Shown: positions 15,746 to 25,316, counted from the stretch's first letter. The stretch: DNA of 64,000 nt from a bacterium (GCA_029565675.1 JAKQNP010000032.1:1-64000); one strand, 5' to 3'. The notes: generated by a model not told the origin, from the letters alone. Numbers and translations: made by a program.

Positions 15746-17662
15746 GTGCCCATTGTGGGATTTTCTGCTCTGATCATCGCGTCCGTAATGAGCCTGTACG
15801 CCGGCGCGCTCATGCTGTTTGCCTGTCACCAGGACAGCTATCGTTTTTATCGCAGCGCTCGCCGCGCCAGTCAGGCAGTCTTTTTCTTCCTTTCGCTGGC
15901 CGCTATTGCCCTGTTGGTTGCCTTGTTGAGCCGAGATTTTACCATCGAGTATGTGGCTCACTATACCAACCGCTCTCTGAGTTTATTCTATACGATTGCC
16001 GCCTTTTGGGCGGGACAAGCCGGATCTCTGCTCCTGTGGGCCTGGTTGCTGGCGGCCTTTACCTGGTGGTTTACACGGCGACCCGCAACCGAATGGCTGG
16101 TTGCGCAGGCTGTGGCGCAATCTGTGCTCAACTTTTTACTTTTATTTTTTCTTTATCTATTGGTATTCAAATCAAATCCCTTCAAGCTGCTGGAGTTCCA
16201 GACCGCTGATGGCGTCGGACTCAATCCGCTGCTGCAAAATCCCGCCATGGTCTTTCATCCACCTGCTCTTTACATTGGTTTTGTCGCTTATTCTGTACCT
16301 TTTGCCCTGACGGCCGGAGCACTGTTGCAGCGATTGCCGGTCAGCAGGTGGATTGATTCCTTGCGCCGCTGGTCGTTGTTCGCCTGGATGTTTCTCACTC
16401 TCGGCAATCTTTTGGGGATGCAATGGGCTTATGTCGAACTCGGGTGGGGTGGGTATTGGGCCTGGGATCCGGTGGAAAATGCCTCGCTTTTGCCCTGGCT
16501 TACCGGCACCGCCATGTTGCATTCCATTCTTCTCCATAAACAGCGCCGCATGATGCCCGTTGGCATGTTTGTCCTGGTTTTTCTGACTTTTTCCCTGACC
16601 ATTTTCGGCACCTTTGTGACGCGCAGCGGCATGATCGCATCCGTACATGCCTTTGGAGTTTCCAACCTGGGGCCGGCTTTTCTGCTTTTTCTTTCTCTCA
16701 TCGTGTTGGGATCGGTATTTTTGTTGCTGTCCAGACGGCAGGTCTATAAAAGCGCACATGCGGTTGAGAGCTGGACCGGCAAGGAATCATCTTTTCTGGT
16801 CAGCACCGCGCTCTTGATCGCTCTGATGATCGGCGTTTTTATCGGCACTTTGATGCCGGCGATCAGCGAATGGTTGAATGGACGTCAAATCAATTTGACC
16901 ATGGATTTTTATAACCAGTTGGCCGCGTTGCTGGGACCGGCGATCGTTTTGCTGTTGGGATTGTGCCATTTGCTCTCATGGCATCGAACCCCCGGCAGGC
17001 AATTGTGGAAAAGGTCGGCTTTGCCGATCGCCATCGGCCTGGGTGTGGCTTTGTTCGCTTTCTTTTTGAGCCCGCATACCTTGCGAGCAAAGGTGGCATC
17101 GGCGATCTTTGCGTTTTCGCTGGCTGCTGTGGCAATCACCAAGCTGCGTCCTGTGTTCAGCTGCAACGCCTTGAGCAAAAAAGGGTTGCCGGCACTGGTC
17201 AGCCACATCGGCGTCTTGCTCTTTTTCATCGGCATCGTCGGTTCATCGAGCCACTACCGCGAGAAGACGGTGTCCATCAACAGAGGCGAGTGGATCGACT
17301 TTGCACCCTATCGCCTGAACTATCTGGGCTTGGAATCGCTCGAATGGCCGGATCGCCAAATAGATCGCGCGATTTTTGCGGTTTATAGCGGCAATGACTC
17401 GATTGGCACATTCTGCTCTGAAAAACAAAATTTTCTCAATTTTCAGCCAGCCACCGAAGTCGGCATTCGCACCACCCTGACCCATGATCTCTATCTGATT
17501 CTCGGCGCTGTCGATAAAGAAAATGACCGTGCAAGCATCAGCTTGTTGTACAATCCCCTAGTGGTGTGGATCTGGATCGGCGGTGGAATGATGGTCATCG
17601 GCACGCTGGCCTCGCTCTTTATGCGAAAACGATCGGATCCAAAACAAAAGGAAGAGATGTGA
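15746..17662 (+). CDS. ccmF: Cytochrome c maturation heme lyase subunit CcmF
   Basis: A 638-residue polytopic membrane protein, close to the usual CcmF length, with the WWD signature WGGYWAWDPVENASLLPW facing the periplasm, conserved His residues in the flanking helices, and a large periplasmic domain before the last membrane helix. CcmF attaches heme to apocytochrome c in system I maturation. I use GTG 15746; ATG 15788 is the alternative and lies inside the first helix. The stop overlaps the next gene in ATGTGA. It heads an operon with ccmA, B, C and D; ccmE, ccmG and a full ccmH are not in the window. Confidence 0.9.
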   Translation: MPIVGFSALIIASVMSLYAGALMLFACHQDSYRFYRSARRASQAVFFFLSLAAIALLVALLSRDFTIEYVAHYTNRSLSLFYTIAAFWAGQAGSLLLWAWLLAAFTWWFTRRPATEWLVAQAVAQSVLNFLLLFFLYLLVFKSNPFKLLEFQTADGVGLNPLLQNPAMVFHPPALYIGFVAYSVPFALTAGALLQRLPVSRWIDSLRRWSLFAWMFLTLGNLLGMQWAYVELGWGGYWAWDPVENASLLPWLTGTAMLHSILLHKQRRMMPVGMFVLVFLTFSLTIFGTFVTRSGMIASVHAFGVSNLGPAFLLFLSLIVLGSVFLLLSRRQVYKSAHAVESWTGKESSFLVSTALLIALMIGVFIGTLMPAISEWLNGRQINLTMDFYNQLAALLGPAIVLLLGLCHLLSWHRTPGRQLWKRSALPIAIGLGVALFAFFLSPHTLRAKVASAIFAFSLAAVAITKLRPVFSCNALSKKGLPALVSHIGVLLFFIGIVGSSSHYREKTVSINRGEWIDFAPYRLNYLGLESLEWPDRQIDRAIFAVYSGNDSIGTFCSEKQNFLNFQPATEVGIRTTLTHDLYLILGAVDKENDRASISLLYNPLVVWIWIGGGMMVIGTLASLFMRKRSDPKQKEEM

Positions 17663-17916
17663 TTTTCTTTATACTTTTGTTGGCGGTTGCTGCCGTCATC
17701 ACCGTGCTGGCACCGCTCTTCAGCGAGGCGCCGAACCTGCCGATCCGTTTCGCGGCCGAGCGTGAGCACCTCCAACGTTTGATGCATACGGCGAACTTGT
17801 CCAATGAGATGAAAGCAAACGCGGATCGACCGGGCTCAATAAAGCCATCGTCAGTTAAACAGCAATTGCGCGAACAATTCAATCTGGAAATCGACGAGTT
17901 GGAAGATGAGGCGTGA
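17659..17916 (+). CDS. Small membrane protein in the ccm operon, CcmI-N-like
   Basis: The 85-residue product starts at GTG 17659, inside the ccmF stop (GTGA overlap). It has one N-terminal membrane helix (IFFILLLAVAAVITVLAPLF) and a charged cytosolic or periplasmic tail of about 60 residues. Position and shape recall the membrane-anchored N-terminal part of CcmI/CycH, which helps deliver apocytochrome to CcmF, but no TPR domain follows and sequence identity cannot be judged by eye. The strict overlap with ccmF supports a function in cytochrome c maturation. Confidence 0.6.
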   Translation: MIFFILLLAVAAVITVLAPLFSEAPNLPIRFAAEREHLQRLMHTANLSNEMKANADRPGSIKPSSVKQQLREQFNLEIDELEDEA

Positions 17917-18013
17917 TCTCAGCACGACGAGCGATTGGGCTCCAAGTTGCTCGTGAATCTTCCCTCTGTTTTCGGTTAAATGCCAACCAATGCGGCTTAG
18001 GCAAAGAGAAAAG

Positions 18014-19135
18014 ATGAAGAGCTGTTTTAAAAATTCGGCGCTCGTTTTATGCCTGTCGGTGGTTTCCGTACAAAGCGCCGATCAGCTGCGCGGTAAAATT
18101 TACAACGGTTCGGCAGACAGCACCGCCGTCAGCAACCAGACGGTTGAATTGCTCGAATTCAAAGACGATCAGTCTCTCCCCTCTCGTGTGCAGGAGCGCC
18201 AAAGCCGACAGGACGGCTCTTTTACGTTTGCTGGTTTGCGAAAAGAATCGCCATCGCAGTTTCGCGCTGCCGTCGTCTATAAGGGCGTGCGTTATTTCAG
18301 CAAAGCAGTACAAATCTCCCCGAGTGTACCCTTACCTGACCTCGACATCGTGGTCTACGACACGCTCAACACAGCAGCGCCGATCGAACAGCAGATGCAT
18401 CATCTGTTCATTCAGGACAAAGGCGATCGGATTTCGATTCGCGAAATACGGGTGGTGGTCAATCCGACCGACCGAGCCATTCTCGATGTATGGCGAACCG
18501 ACGGGATCCACAAAGCCACGTTGCGTTACTCGCTACCTTCTGAGGCCATCCACCTAAAAATTCCGGTTGAATCGTCCGACCATCTGCAGGGCAGCGAAAA
18601 AACGGTCGACGACCTCAGCATCATCCTGCCGGGTTCGCATCGAGTGAGCTACGGCTATGAAATCCCATGGCAAAAAGACAGCGCGCAGATCGATTTTGTC
18701 CTCGACTATCCGACCTTGTCGTTCAATCTCTTCAACAGCAGCACAGAACTGACACTGCAATCCGAGCAGTTGATCGACCACGGCCGATTTGCGATGCGGG
18801 ACCAGGTCTTCCAACGCGTTGGCGCAGATTCACTGAGCCGTGGCACTCGAATTCAAGTATTGCTGCAAAAACCCTCCGCTTCCGCAATTTCGGGGTGGAC
18901 AATTGGCTGGATAACGGCAGGTTTGTTGGCGCTCGGTTTACTGATCTCCATTTGGTTGCAACCAAAAGACGGCTGGGAAAAATTTTCCGCGCTGACAAGA
19001 TTGCAGCAACAAAAGCAAAAGCTGCAGGAGAAAATCCGTACCGCCGGCGATTTGTCGAGTCAAAAACGACGGCAGCTTTTAGCAAAAAAAACAGCACTGG
19101 AAGCTGAAATCCAGCTGCGCAAACGCTATCGCTGA
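18014..19135 (+). CDS. Secreted, tail-anchored protein of unknown function in the ccm operon
   Basis: From ATG 18014 the protein is 373 residues: signal peptide (MKSCFKNSALVLCLSVVSVQSA), a beta-rich domain resembling a carboxypeptidase-regulatory/transthyretin-like fold (GKIYNG ... TVELLEF ... DGSFTFAGL), a second beta-rich domain, one membrane helix near residues 290-312 (GWTIGWITAGLLALGLLISIWL) and a basic coiled coil (LQQQKQKLQEKI ...). It therefore has a periplasmic body and a cytoplasmic coiled-coil tail. An upstream in-frame ATG at 17990 would prefix eight polar residues. It lies between ccmF and ccmA, so a role as assembly or chaperone subunit of cytochrome c maturation is inferred. 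Confidence 0.65.
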   Translation: MKSCFKNSALVLCLSVVSVQSADQLRGKIYNGSADSTAVSNQTVELLEFKDDQSLPSRVQERQSRQDGSFTFAGLRKESPSQFRAAVVYKGVRYFSKAVQISPSVPLPDLDIVVYDTLNTAAPIEQQMHHLFIQDKGDRISIREIRVVVNPTDRAILDVWRTDGIHKATLRYSLPSEAIHLKIPVESSDHLQGSEKTVDDLSIILPGSHRVSYGYEIPWQKDSAQIDFVLDYPTLSFNLFNSSTELTLQSEQLIDHGRFAMRDQVFQRVGADSLSRGTRIQVLLQKPSASAISGWTIGWITAGLLALGLLISIWLQPKDGWEKFSALTRLQQQKQKLQEKIRTAGDLSSQKRRQLLAKKTALEAEIQLRKRYR

Positions 19136-19156
19136 ACCAACCGCCAGACAGATTGT

Positions 19157-19873
19157 ATGGAAGCGACACAAAATCGCAATATCATCCTGTTGACCCAAAT
19201 CTGCAAGCGTTTTGGCTGGCTCGACGCTTTGCAGGGTATCGATTTGCAGGTTAAGCCGGGTGAGTGCATCGCATTGCTGGGACAAAACGGTGCCGGCAAA
19301 ACCACTCTGTTGAAAACAATCGCCGCCCTGATCGCGCCGACCAGCGGTCAAGTGCAAATTCAAGGTCAGAACCCGCGTCAAGCCAGATCGGCGATAAAAA
19401 GGCAAATCGGTTTTGCCGGCCACCAGACTTTCCTCTATGGAGGTCTGACCGCAGAAGAAAATATGCGCTTTTACGGGCGGCTATACAGCCTTGAATCTTT
19501 GCCGGAGCGTATCGAGCAGGTGCTGCAAACCGTGGGTTTGCGCCATCGCCGCAACGACAGGGTGAGTACTCTTTCAAGCGGTATGCAGCAGCGGTTGTCG
19601 ATCGCGCGAGCCATCCTCCATGCCCCCCCGATTTTGTTGCTCGACGAACCCTTCGCCGGGCTTGACCTGGGATTTACAGAGAAACTGCAAGAGTTGATCG
19701 CCAAACTCAACGCCAATCGAACGACCATCCTCCTGTCAACCCATGACCTCAACCTGGCACTCGATCTTTGCGATCGTCTTGTGCTCTTGCGAAACGGCCA
19801 GCTGCAAATCGATTGTGCGCCGAATCAATTGCCGCCGGAACAGTGGGCGGCTTACCTCAAAGGCACAGCATGA
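19157..19873 (+). CDS. ccmA: Heme exporter ATP-binding protein CcmA
   Basis: A 238-residue ABC ATPase with Walker A GQNGAGKT, Q-loop around GFAGHQT, signature LSSGMQQR and Walker B ILLLDEPFAGLD. With CcmB it forms the ABC unit that drives release of holo-CcmE from CcmC in system I. Identification rests on the immediately following ccmB and ccmC genes, since the ATPase alone is generic. The stop overlaps the ccmB start as ATGA at 19870-19873. Confidence 0.9.
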   Translation: MEATQNRNIILLTQICKRFGWLDALQGIDLQVKPGECIALLGQNGAGKTTLLKTIAALIAPTSGQVQIQGQNPRQARSAIKRQIGFAGHQTFLYGGLTAEENMRFYGRLYSLESLPERIEQVLQTVGLRHRRNDRVSTLSSGMQQRLSIARAILHAPPILLLDEPFAGLDLGFTEKLQELIAKLNANRTTILLSTHDLNLALDLCDRLVLLRNGQLQIDCAPNQLPPEQWAAYLKGTA

Positions 19874-20550
19874 GAGCAATCATCCAACAGATGGCCGCTC
19901 TGATCGGCAAAGATCTGCGAATTGAAAGCCGCGGCAAAGATCTGCTGCTCACCATGACGATGTTCAGCCTGACCCTGATCGTTGTTTTCAATTTTACATT
20001 TGATGCCGAGTCTGCGCAAGCCTATCTTGTTGCCCCGGGCATTCTGTGGGCGGCTATCGCATTTGCCAGTTCCACCGGCATGAACCGTACCTTTAACCGT
20101 GAACAGGAAGAGTCGTGCATCCAGGGCTTGATCCTCAGTCCCATCGACCCTGGTACGCTCTATTGCGCCAAATTTGTGAGCAATCTCATCTTTTTGTTGC
20201 TCTGCGAAACGATATTTTTACCGGTTTTTTGGGTGCTTTTTGATTTGCCCTGGCGGGTCCTGCAACCACCTTTCTGGTTGTTGCTGTTCTTCGGCAGTGC
20301 CGGTTTCGCGGTTGTCGGCACCATTTTTTCCGCTATCGCTGCCGAATCCAGGGCCAAAGAGCTGATGCTGCCGATTCTCATGCTGCCGATTCTTGTCCCG
20401 GTCATTCTGGCAGCCATCAACGGTACGCAGGCGATTTTCGAATCCGGCAACCCGACAAACTGGCAGCCGTGGATCCGCTTGCTGGTCGGATTCGATGTGA
20501 TCTTTTTTGTCCTTGCCTTTTTGCTCTATCCCTTTGTCGTTGGAGAGTGA
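19870..20550 (+). CDS. ccmB: Heme exporter membrane protein CcmB
   Basis: A 226-residue inner-membrane protein with six predicted helices. The start MRAIIQQMAALIGKDLRIE, then FNREQEESCIQGLILSP and the central AESRAKELMLPILMLPILVP match CcmB. It partners with CcmA in the CcmABCD complex. The start was set at ATG 19870 because it overlaps the ccmA stop; a longer frame would begin inside ccmA. ccmC begins three bases after its stop. Confidence 0.92.
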   Translation: MRAIIQQMAALIGKDLRIESRGKDLLLTMTMFSLTLIVVFNFTFDAESAQAYLVAPGILWAAIAFASSTGMNRTFNREQEESCIQGLILSPIDPGTLYCAKFVSNLIFLLLCETIFLPVFWVLFDLPWRVLQPPFWLLLFFGSAGFAVVGTIFSAIAAESRAKELMLPILMLPILVPVILAAINGTQAIFESGNPTNWQPWIRLLVGFDVIFFVLAFLLYPFVVGE

Positions 20551-20553
20551 GAC

Positions 20554-21255
20554 ATGCCCCACAAGCCGAATAAAAGATTTTGGCTCCTTCCGGCCATCGC
20601 CGCAAGCGCTGTTCTGATGGCATTCGCCGGATGGATGGCACTGATCTTTGCGCCTACCGAGCAGAGCATGGGCGATCTTCAGCGCATTTTTTACTTTCAT
20701 GTCCCTTCCGCCTGGATCTCCTTTCTGGCTTTTTTTATCGTCTGCATGGCCAGCATCGCCTATCTGGTCAACAGAAACCCCAAATGGGACTTGTTGGCGG
20801 CCAGTTCAGCGGAAATTGGCGTCCTGTTCATCACCCTGGTGTTGATCACCGGCCCCTTGTGGGCCAAACCGAGATGGAACACCTATTGGACCTGGGATGC
20901 CAGATTGACCACTTCCCTCATCCTGTGGATGATCTACATCGGTTACCTCTTCATCCGTTCTTTCACCAAAATGCAGGCGCGCGGGAGCACCCTGGCTGCT
21001 GTTTATGGCATCATCGGTTTTGTCGATGTGCCGATCGTCTATTTTTCTATCCGCTGGTGGCGCAACTTGCACCCCGGTGCGGTCATCGCCTCATCCTCCG
21101 GCGGTCTCGCAACGGAGATGTTGATTGCCCTGTTGGCCGCTTTGTTGGCGTTTACCAGCCTCTATGCTGTTTTGCTCTATTTGTGGTATCAATACCTTCA
21201 CCTGGAACATCAACTCTATGCCTGGAAATCCAACCGTTCAGGAGGGTTCGAATGA
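20554..21255 (+). CDS. ccmC: Heme transfer protein CcmC
   Basis: A 233-residue six-helix membrane protein of the heme-handling family. It carries the FHVPSAW segment with a conserved heme-ligand His and the WWD-type motif PRWNTYWTWDARLTTS, which presents heme to CcmE. A second His lies in LHPGAVI. It directly follows ccmB and overlaps the ccmD start in ATGA (21252-21255). The length is normal for CcmC. Confidence 0.93.
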   Translation: MPHKPNKRFWLLPAIAASAVLMAFAGWMALIFAPTEQSMGDLQRIFYFHVPSAWISFLAFFIVCMASIAYLVNRNPKWDLLAASSAEIGVLFITLVLITGPLWAKPRWNTYWTWDARLTTSLILWMIYIGYLFIRSFTKMQARGSTLAAVYGIIGFVDVPIVYFSIRWWRNLHPGAVIASSSGGLATEMLIALLAALLAFTSLYAVLLYLWYQYLHLEHQLYAWKSNRSGGFE

Positions 21256-21395
21256 ATTCTCTGGTTTATCTGTTCGCTGCCTATCTGGTCTTTTTGGCCG
21301 CTCTCTTTATCTTTATCATGCGCCTTGCCATCAAATTGAACCACCTGGAAAAAACAATCCGCTCTCTGCACGACCAGGGTCTTTCCGGGAACTGA
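21252..21395 (+). CDS. ccmD: CcmD-like small membrane protein
   Basis: A 47-residue protein starting in the ccmC stop overlap. It has one membrane helix (LVYLFAAYLVFLAALFIFIM) followed by a short charged tail (KLNHLEKTIRSLHDQ), the topology and size of CcmD, which stabilises CcmC-CcmE and ABC interactions. Sequence conservation in CcmD is weak, so the call depends on gene order. Confidence 0.75.
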   Translation: MNSLVYLFAAYLVFLAALFIFIMRLAIKLNHLEKTIRSLHDQGLSGN

Positions 21396-21417
21396 AATCC
21401 CCAAACATGCATTGCAC

Positions 21418-21446
21418 TTGATTCTTTGTTCAACTTGTCGTATATT
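21418..21446 (+). promoter_or_regulatory. Putative promoter of the prfB-alr-lysS-lol operon
   Basis: -35 TTGATT (21418-21423), 17-nt spacer, -10 TATATT (21441-21446), 94 bases before the prfB ATG. It lies in the only sizeable gap between ccmD and prfB. Confidence 0.6.
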
Positions 21447-21539
21447 TAATTTCGTAATTTTTACCCGCGAAATGCAGCAAGGGTTTGACCCATGAAAAAA
21501 AGAGGGGCTGAACAGATTTTTCAATCGAGAGGAAAGACG

Positions 21540-22644
21540 ATGCTGGAAAACATGCATACAGCCATAGATGATTTCAATGAACGTCTGGCAGTTTTGCGGA
21601 GGTCTCTTTGACCTCGAGAAAAAAGAAACAGAACTGCAAGAGTTGCAGGCCAAAACCCAGGCAGCCAATTTTTGGAACGACAACGAAAAAGCGCAGCAGG
21701 TGATGCGCGAGATCAGTTCCCGCCAGGGGTGGATCGAATTATGGAATAAACTACATAAGAATAGTGTGGATCTCGAAGAGTTGCTCCAGCTGGCGGCTGA
21801 AGAAGAGGATGCCGAGATCGCGGCTGAGATACAAAGATTGGCTGATGCTCTGGAAAAAGAGATCGCCGACCTCGAATTTCGCAAGATGCTCGGCGATCCC
21901 CTTGACAGCAAAAGCGCCATCCTGACCATTCACCCGGGCGCCGGGGGCACGGAATCACAGGATTGGGCACAAATGTTGATGCGCATGTATTTGCGCTATT
22001 GTGAACGCCAGGGGTACTCGACTGATATTCTCGACTTTCAGGCTGGAGATGAAGCCGGCATCAAATCGGTCAGCATCGAGGTCAGCGGCGAATACGCGTA
22101 CGGCTACTTGAAAGCCGAAGCAGGGGTTCATCGGCTGGTGCGCATCTCGCCTTTTGATTCCAACAAAAGGCGGCATACTTCATTTGCTTCGGTTTTCGTC
22201 TATCCAGAAATCGATGATGCGATTGAAGTGGATGTCGAAGAAAAAGATCTGCGGATCGACACCTTTCGCGCCAGCGGCGCTGGAGGACAGCACGTCAACA
22301 AGACCAGTTCCGCCATTCGCATCACCCACATCCCCACCGGAATTGTTGTCCAGTGCCAAAACGAACGCTCGCAGCATCGCAACCGCGATGCAGCGATGAA
22401 GATTCTCCTTTCGCGTCTCTATCAGCTCAAGATGGAGGAAGAAGAGGAGAAACGGCAAAAACTCGAGAGCACCAAAAAAGAGATCGCCTGGGGCAGCCAG
22501 ATTCGTTCCTATGTTTTTCATCCTTACAATCTGGTGAAGGACCATCGCACCGGGCATGAAACCGGCAATACCATTGCGGTGATGGATGGTGATCTGGATG
22601 AATTTATCCATGCCTATTTGGTGATGCGCAGCGAGACCCATTGA
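21540..22644 (+). CDS. prfB: Peptide chain release factor 2, made by programmed +1 frameshift
   Basis: Translation starts at ATG 21540 behind GAGGAAAG and runs 23 codons to an in-frame TGA at 21609-21611. Skipping base 21609 joins this to the +1 frame (GAC at 21610) and gives a full RF2 of about 367 residues (join 21540-21608 and 21610-22644). The protein has the stop-codon-recognition motif SPF in VRISPFDSNKR and the peptidyl-hydrolysis GGQ in SGAGGQHVNKTSSA. RF2 reads UGA and UAA; readthrough by frameshift when RF2 is scarce is the known autoregulation. It is followed by alr after 15 bases, and heads a six-gene operon. Confidence 0.95.
21598..21611 (+). promoter_or_regulatory. prfB programmed frameshift site
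   Basis: GGAGG (21598-21602), three bases, CTT, then TGA C. This reproduces the classical layout of an internal Shine-Dalgarno-like element three bases before the slippery CUU and the poorly terminated UGAC. The Leu tRNA would slip from CUU to UUU. Confidence 0.93.
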
Positions 22645-22659
22645 GCGGAGACGGCATAG

Positions 22660-23799
22660 GTGCCAACGACGGTTGCGGAAATCGATCTGGATGCGATACG
22701 GGCCAATTATTCAGCCGTTGCTGCACGAGTCAAGCCAGCCCGGGTCATGGCGGTGGTCAAAGCGAACGCCTACGGCCACGGTGCGGTACCAGTCGCCCGC
22801 GCTCTGCTGCAAGAAGGTGCCGCGTGCCTGGGAGTGGCGCTGATCGACGAAGGTATTGAACTGCGCCGACACGGCATCACCGCGCCGATACTGGTTTTTG
22901 GCGGTTTTTTAGCTGCAGATGCAGCGCGGCTGGTCGCCAACGATTTGCAGGCCACTCTTTACACGGATGAGCAGTTCCAGGCCCTGGCATCGAGCGCTCA
23001 ACGGGCCAAAAAAACAGCTGCCGTTCATATCAAGATCGATACCGGCATGGGTCGGGTTGGTATCGGGTGGGAAAAGGCAGCGGATTTTGTCGAGAAAGTC
23101 ACCGCCAAATCGAACATCGATTTGCAGGGTGTTTTTACCCATCTGGCCACTTCGGATGAGGTGGATAAATCGTTTGCGCGCAAGCAGCTGCAGCGTTTCA
23201 ATCTTGCGCTTGAAAGCATGCGGCGAAAAGGGATCGAACCGCCGGCTGTTCATGCCGCCAACAGCGGAGCGATTCTCGATCTTCCCGAATCCTGGTATAA
23301 TCTGGTGCGGCCGGGAGTGATGCTCTACGGTTACTATCCATCGCCGGAAACCAGTAAAAGCGTGCTGTTGCGGCCGGCAATGACCCTCAAAACAAGGGTG
23401 TTGCATGTCAAGACCGTTGCGCCGGGCACCTCTTTGAGTTACGGTCGCAAATATATCGTCGAGCGGTCCACCCGTATCGCGACTCTGGCGGTTGGCTATG
23501 CAGATGGCTACAACCGGCTGTTGTCAAACCGCGGCGAGGTGCTGATCCGCGGCAAAGTGTGTCCTGTGCGCGGCCGGGTTTGTATGGATTTGATTTTGGC
23601 CGACATCGGTCCGGACGGCGATGCGGCGGCAGGCGACGAGGCCATTCTCTTCGGCACGGATGGAGAACACTGCATATCCGTAGATTCGCTGTGCGAAAAA
23701 CTGCAAACCATTCCCTACGAAGTCACCTGCTGGGTTTCCAAACGAGTGGAACGGATCTATCGGTCGTCTGAACCGATTTTCAGCGCGGCCAATCGATAA
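22660..23799 (+). CDS. alr: Alanine racemase
   Basis: A 379-residue fold-III PLP racemase that makes D-alanine for peptidoglycan. It has the cofactor Lys in MAVVKANAYGHG, the catalytic Tyr in TSLSYGRKYIV region, VGYADGYNR and RGRVCMDLILADI. The start is GTG 22660, with GCGGAG about 9 bases upstream. It lies between prfB and lysS in the same transcription unit; there is no obvious functional link beyond growth coupling. Confidence 0.95.
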   Translation: MPTTVAEIDLDAIRANYSAVAARVKPARVMAVVKANAYGHGAVPVARALLQEGAACLGVALIDEGIELRRHGITAPILVFGGFLAADAARLVANDLQATLYTDEQFQALASSAQRAKKTAAVHIKIDTGMGRVGIGWEKAADFVEKVTAKSNIDLQGVFTHLATSDEVDKSFARKQLQRFNLALESMRRKGIEPPAVHAANSGAILDLPESWYNLVRPGVMLYGYYPSPETSKSVLLRPAMTLKTRVLHVKTVAPGTSLSYGRKYIVERSTRIATLAVGYADGYNRLLSNRGEVLIRGKVCPVRGRVCMDLILADIGPDGDAAAGDEAILFGTDGEHCISVDSLCEKLQTIPYEVTCWVSKRVERIYRSSEPIFSAANR

Positions 23800-23813
23800 C
23801 CTGGAGACAATAA

Positions 23814-25316
23814 ATGAGCGAAGAATTACTCGATCTCAACGAGGTCATGAAAATCCGCCGGGCGAAATTGCTCAAATTGCGCGAGGCCAATATCGAACCT
23901 TTTGCCTATGCCTACAGCCGCACGAACATGACCGAAGAGATTCGCAGCGATTATGCCGGGTACGAAGGTAAAACGGTGTCGCTGGCCGGCCGCCTGATGT
24001 CCTTGCGGCCGATGGGCAAAGTGACTTTCTGCGATTTGATGGATGCCAGCGGCCGCATTCAACTCTATGTCGGGCAAAAACAGATCGGCGAGCAAGCCTA
24101 TGAAGTGTTTAAACTTTTCGATATCGGCGATATCGTCGGAATCAAAGGCCAGGTTTTCAAGACCCATGCCGGCGAGATCACGGTTTCTGCTGCAGAGATC
24201 ACCCTGTTGACCAAAAATCTGCGACCGCTGCCCATCGTCAAACAGGCAGAAAAAGACGGCGAAAAAATCGTCTACGACGCCTTTGCCGACACTGAACAGC
24301 GATATCGCCAGCGCTATATCGATCTGAACGTCAATCCGCAAGTCCGAGAAGTCTTTATCAAGCGTTCCCGGGTCATCTCCGCCATGCGCGAATACCTCGA
24401 TGCGCGGGGCTATCTGGAAGTGGAAACACCGATTTTACAACCGATCTACGGCGGCGCTGCAGCGCGACCGTTCACCACCCACCACAACGCTCTTGATATC
24501 ACTTTGTACATGCGCATCGCCGATGAACTCTATCTCAAACGTTTGATCGCCGGCGGATTTGAAGGTGTCTACGAGATCAGCAAAGACTTTCGCAACGAAG
24601 GCATCGACCGCACGCACAATCCGGAATTCACCATGATGGAACTCTATGTCGCTTACCAGGATTACACATTCATGATGAATCTGGTGGAAGAGATGGTCTG
24701 CACCATCAGCGAAAAGCTGAACGGCACTCTGCAGCTGACCTATCAGGGCGAGAAGATCGATTTGACTCCGCCGTGGCGGCGATTGCCGATGTTCGAAGCC
24801 CTGCAGCAGTACAGCGGCATCAACCTCTACGGCAAGGAACGCGAAGAGTTGGCCGCCGCAGCAAAACAGCTGCATATCCCCGTGGAGAAAAGCTGGAGCG
24901 CCGGAAAAATCATCGACGAAATATTCAAGGAAAAGGTCGAACCCAATTTGATCCAGCCCACGTTCATATGCGATTATCCGGTGGAATTGTCGCCGTTGGC
25001 CAAACGGCACCGTTCCGACTCGCGCCTGGTTGAGCGGTTTGAACCGTTTGTGGTTGGCAGGGAAATCGGCAATGCTTTTACCGAGCTGAACGATCCGATC
25101 GACCAACGCGAGCGCTTTGAAACCCAGCGCGCCGCCTTTGAAGCCGGCGATGAAGAAGCGCATCAATTGGACGACGACTTTATCCGTGCTCTGGAAGTCG
25201 GCATGCCGCCAACCGCCGGGCTGGGGATGGGCGTCGACCGCCTGGTGATGCTGCTCACCGACTCGGCATCGATTCGCGATGTGATCTTTTTCCCAACCAT
25301 GAGACCGGAACAATAG
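23814..25316 (+). CDS. lysS: Lysyl-tRNA synthetase, class II
   Basis: A 500-residue enzyme with an N-terminal OB-fold (VSLAGRLMSLRPMGKVTFCDLMD) that binds the anticodon, class II motif 2 FRNEGIDRTHNPEFTMME, and motif 3 GLGMGVDRLVMLLTDS. The length and order are standard. Its TAG stop is immediately followed by the ATG of the first LolC/E gene without a gap, which is tight coupling to lipoprotein transport. Confidence 0.97.
   Translation: MSEELLDLNEVMKIRRAKLLKLREANIEPFAYAYSRTNMTEEIRSDYAGYEGKTVSLAGRLMSLRPMGKVTFCDLMDASGRIQLYVGQKQIGEQAYEVFKLFDIGDIVGIKGQVFKTHAGEITVSAAEITLLTKNLRPLPIVKQAEKDGEKIVYDAFADTEQRYRQRYIDLNVNPQVREVFIKRSRVISAMREYLDARGYLEVETPILQPIYGGAAARPFTTHHNALDITLYMRIADELYLKRLIAGGFEGVYEISKDFRNEGIDRTHNPEFTMMELYVAYQDYTFMMNLVEEMVCTISEKLNGTLQLTYQGEKIDLTPPWRRLPMFEALQQYSGINLYGKEREELAAAAKQLHIPVEKSWSAGKIIDEIFKEKVEPNLIQPTFICDYPVELSPLAKRHRSDSRLVERFEPFVVGREIGNAFTELNDPIDQRERFETQRAAFEAGDEEAHQLDDDFIRALEVGMPPTAGLGMGVDRLVMLLTDSASIRDVIFFPTMRPEQ

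Noticed and set aside
21568-21610. prfB starting at an internal ATG in the +1 frame
   Set aside because: The frameshift signal and the strong ribosome-binding site before ATG 21540 explain the gene better.
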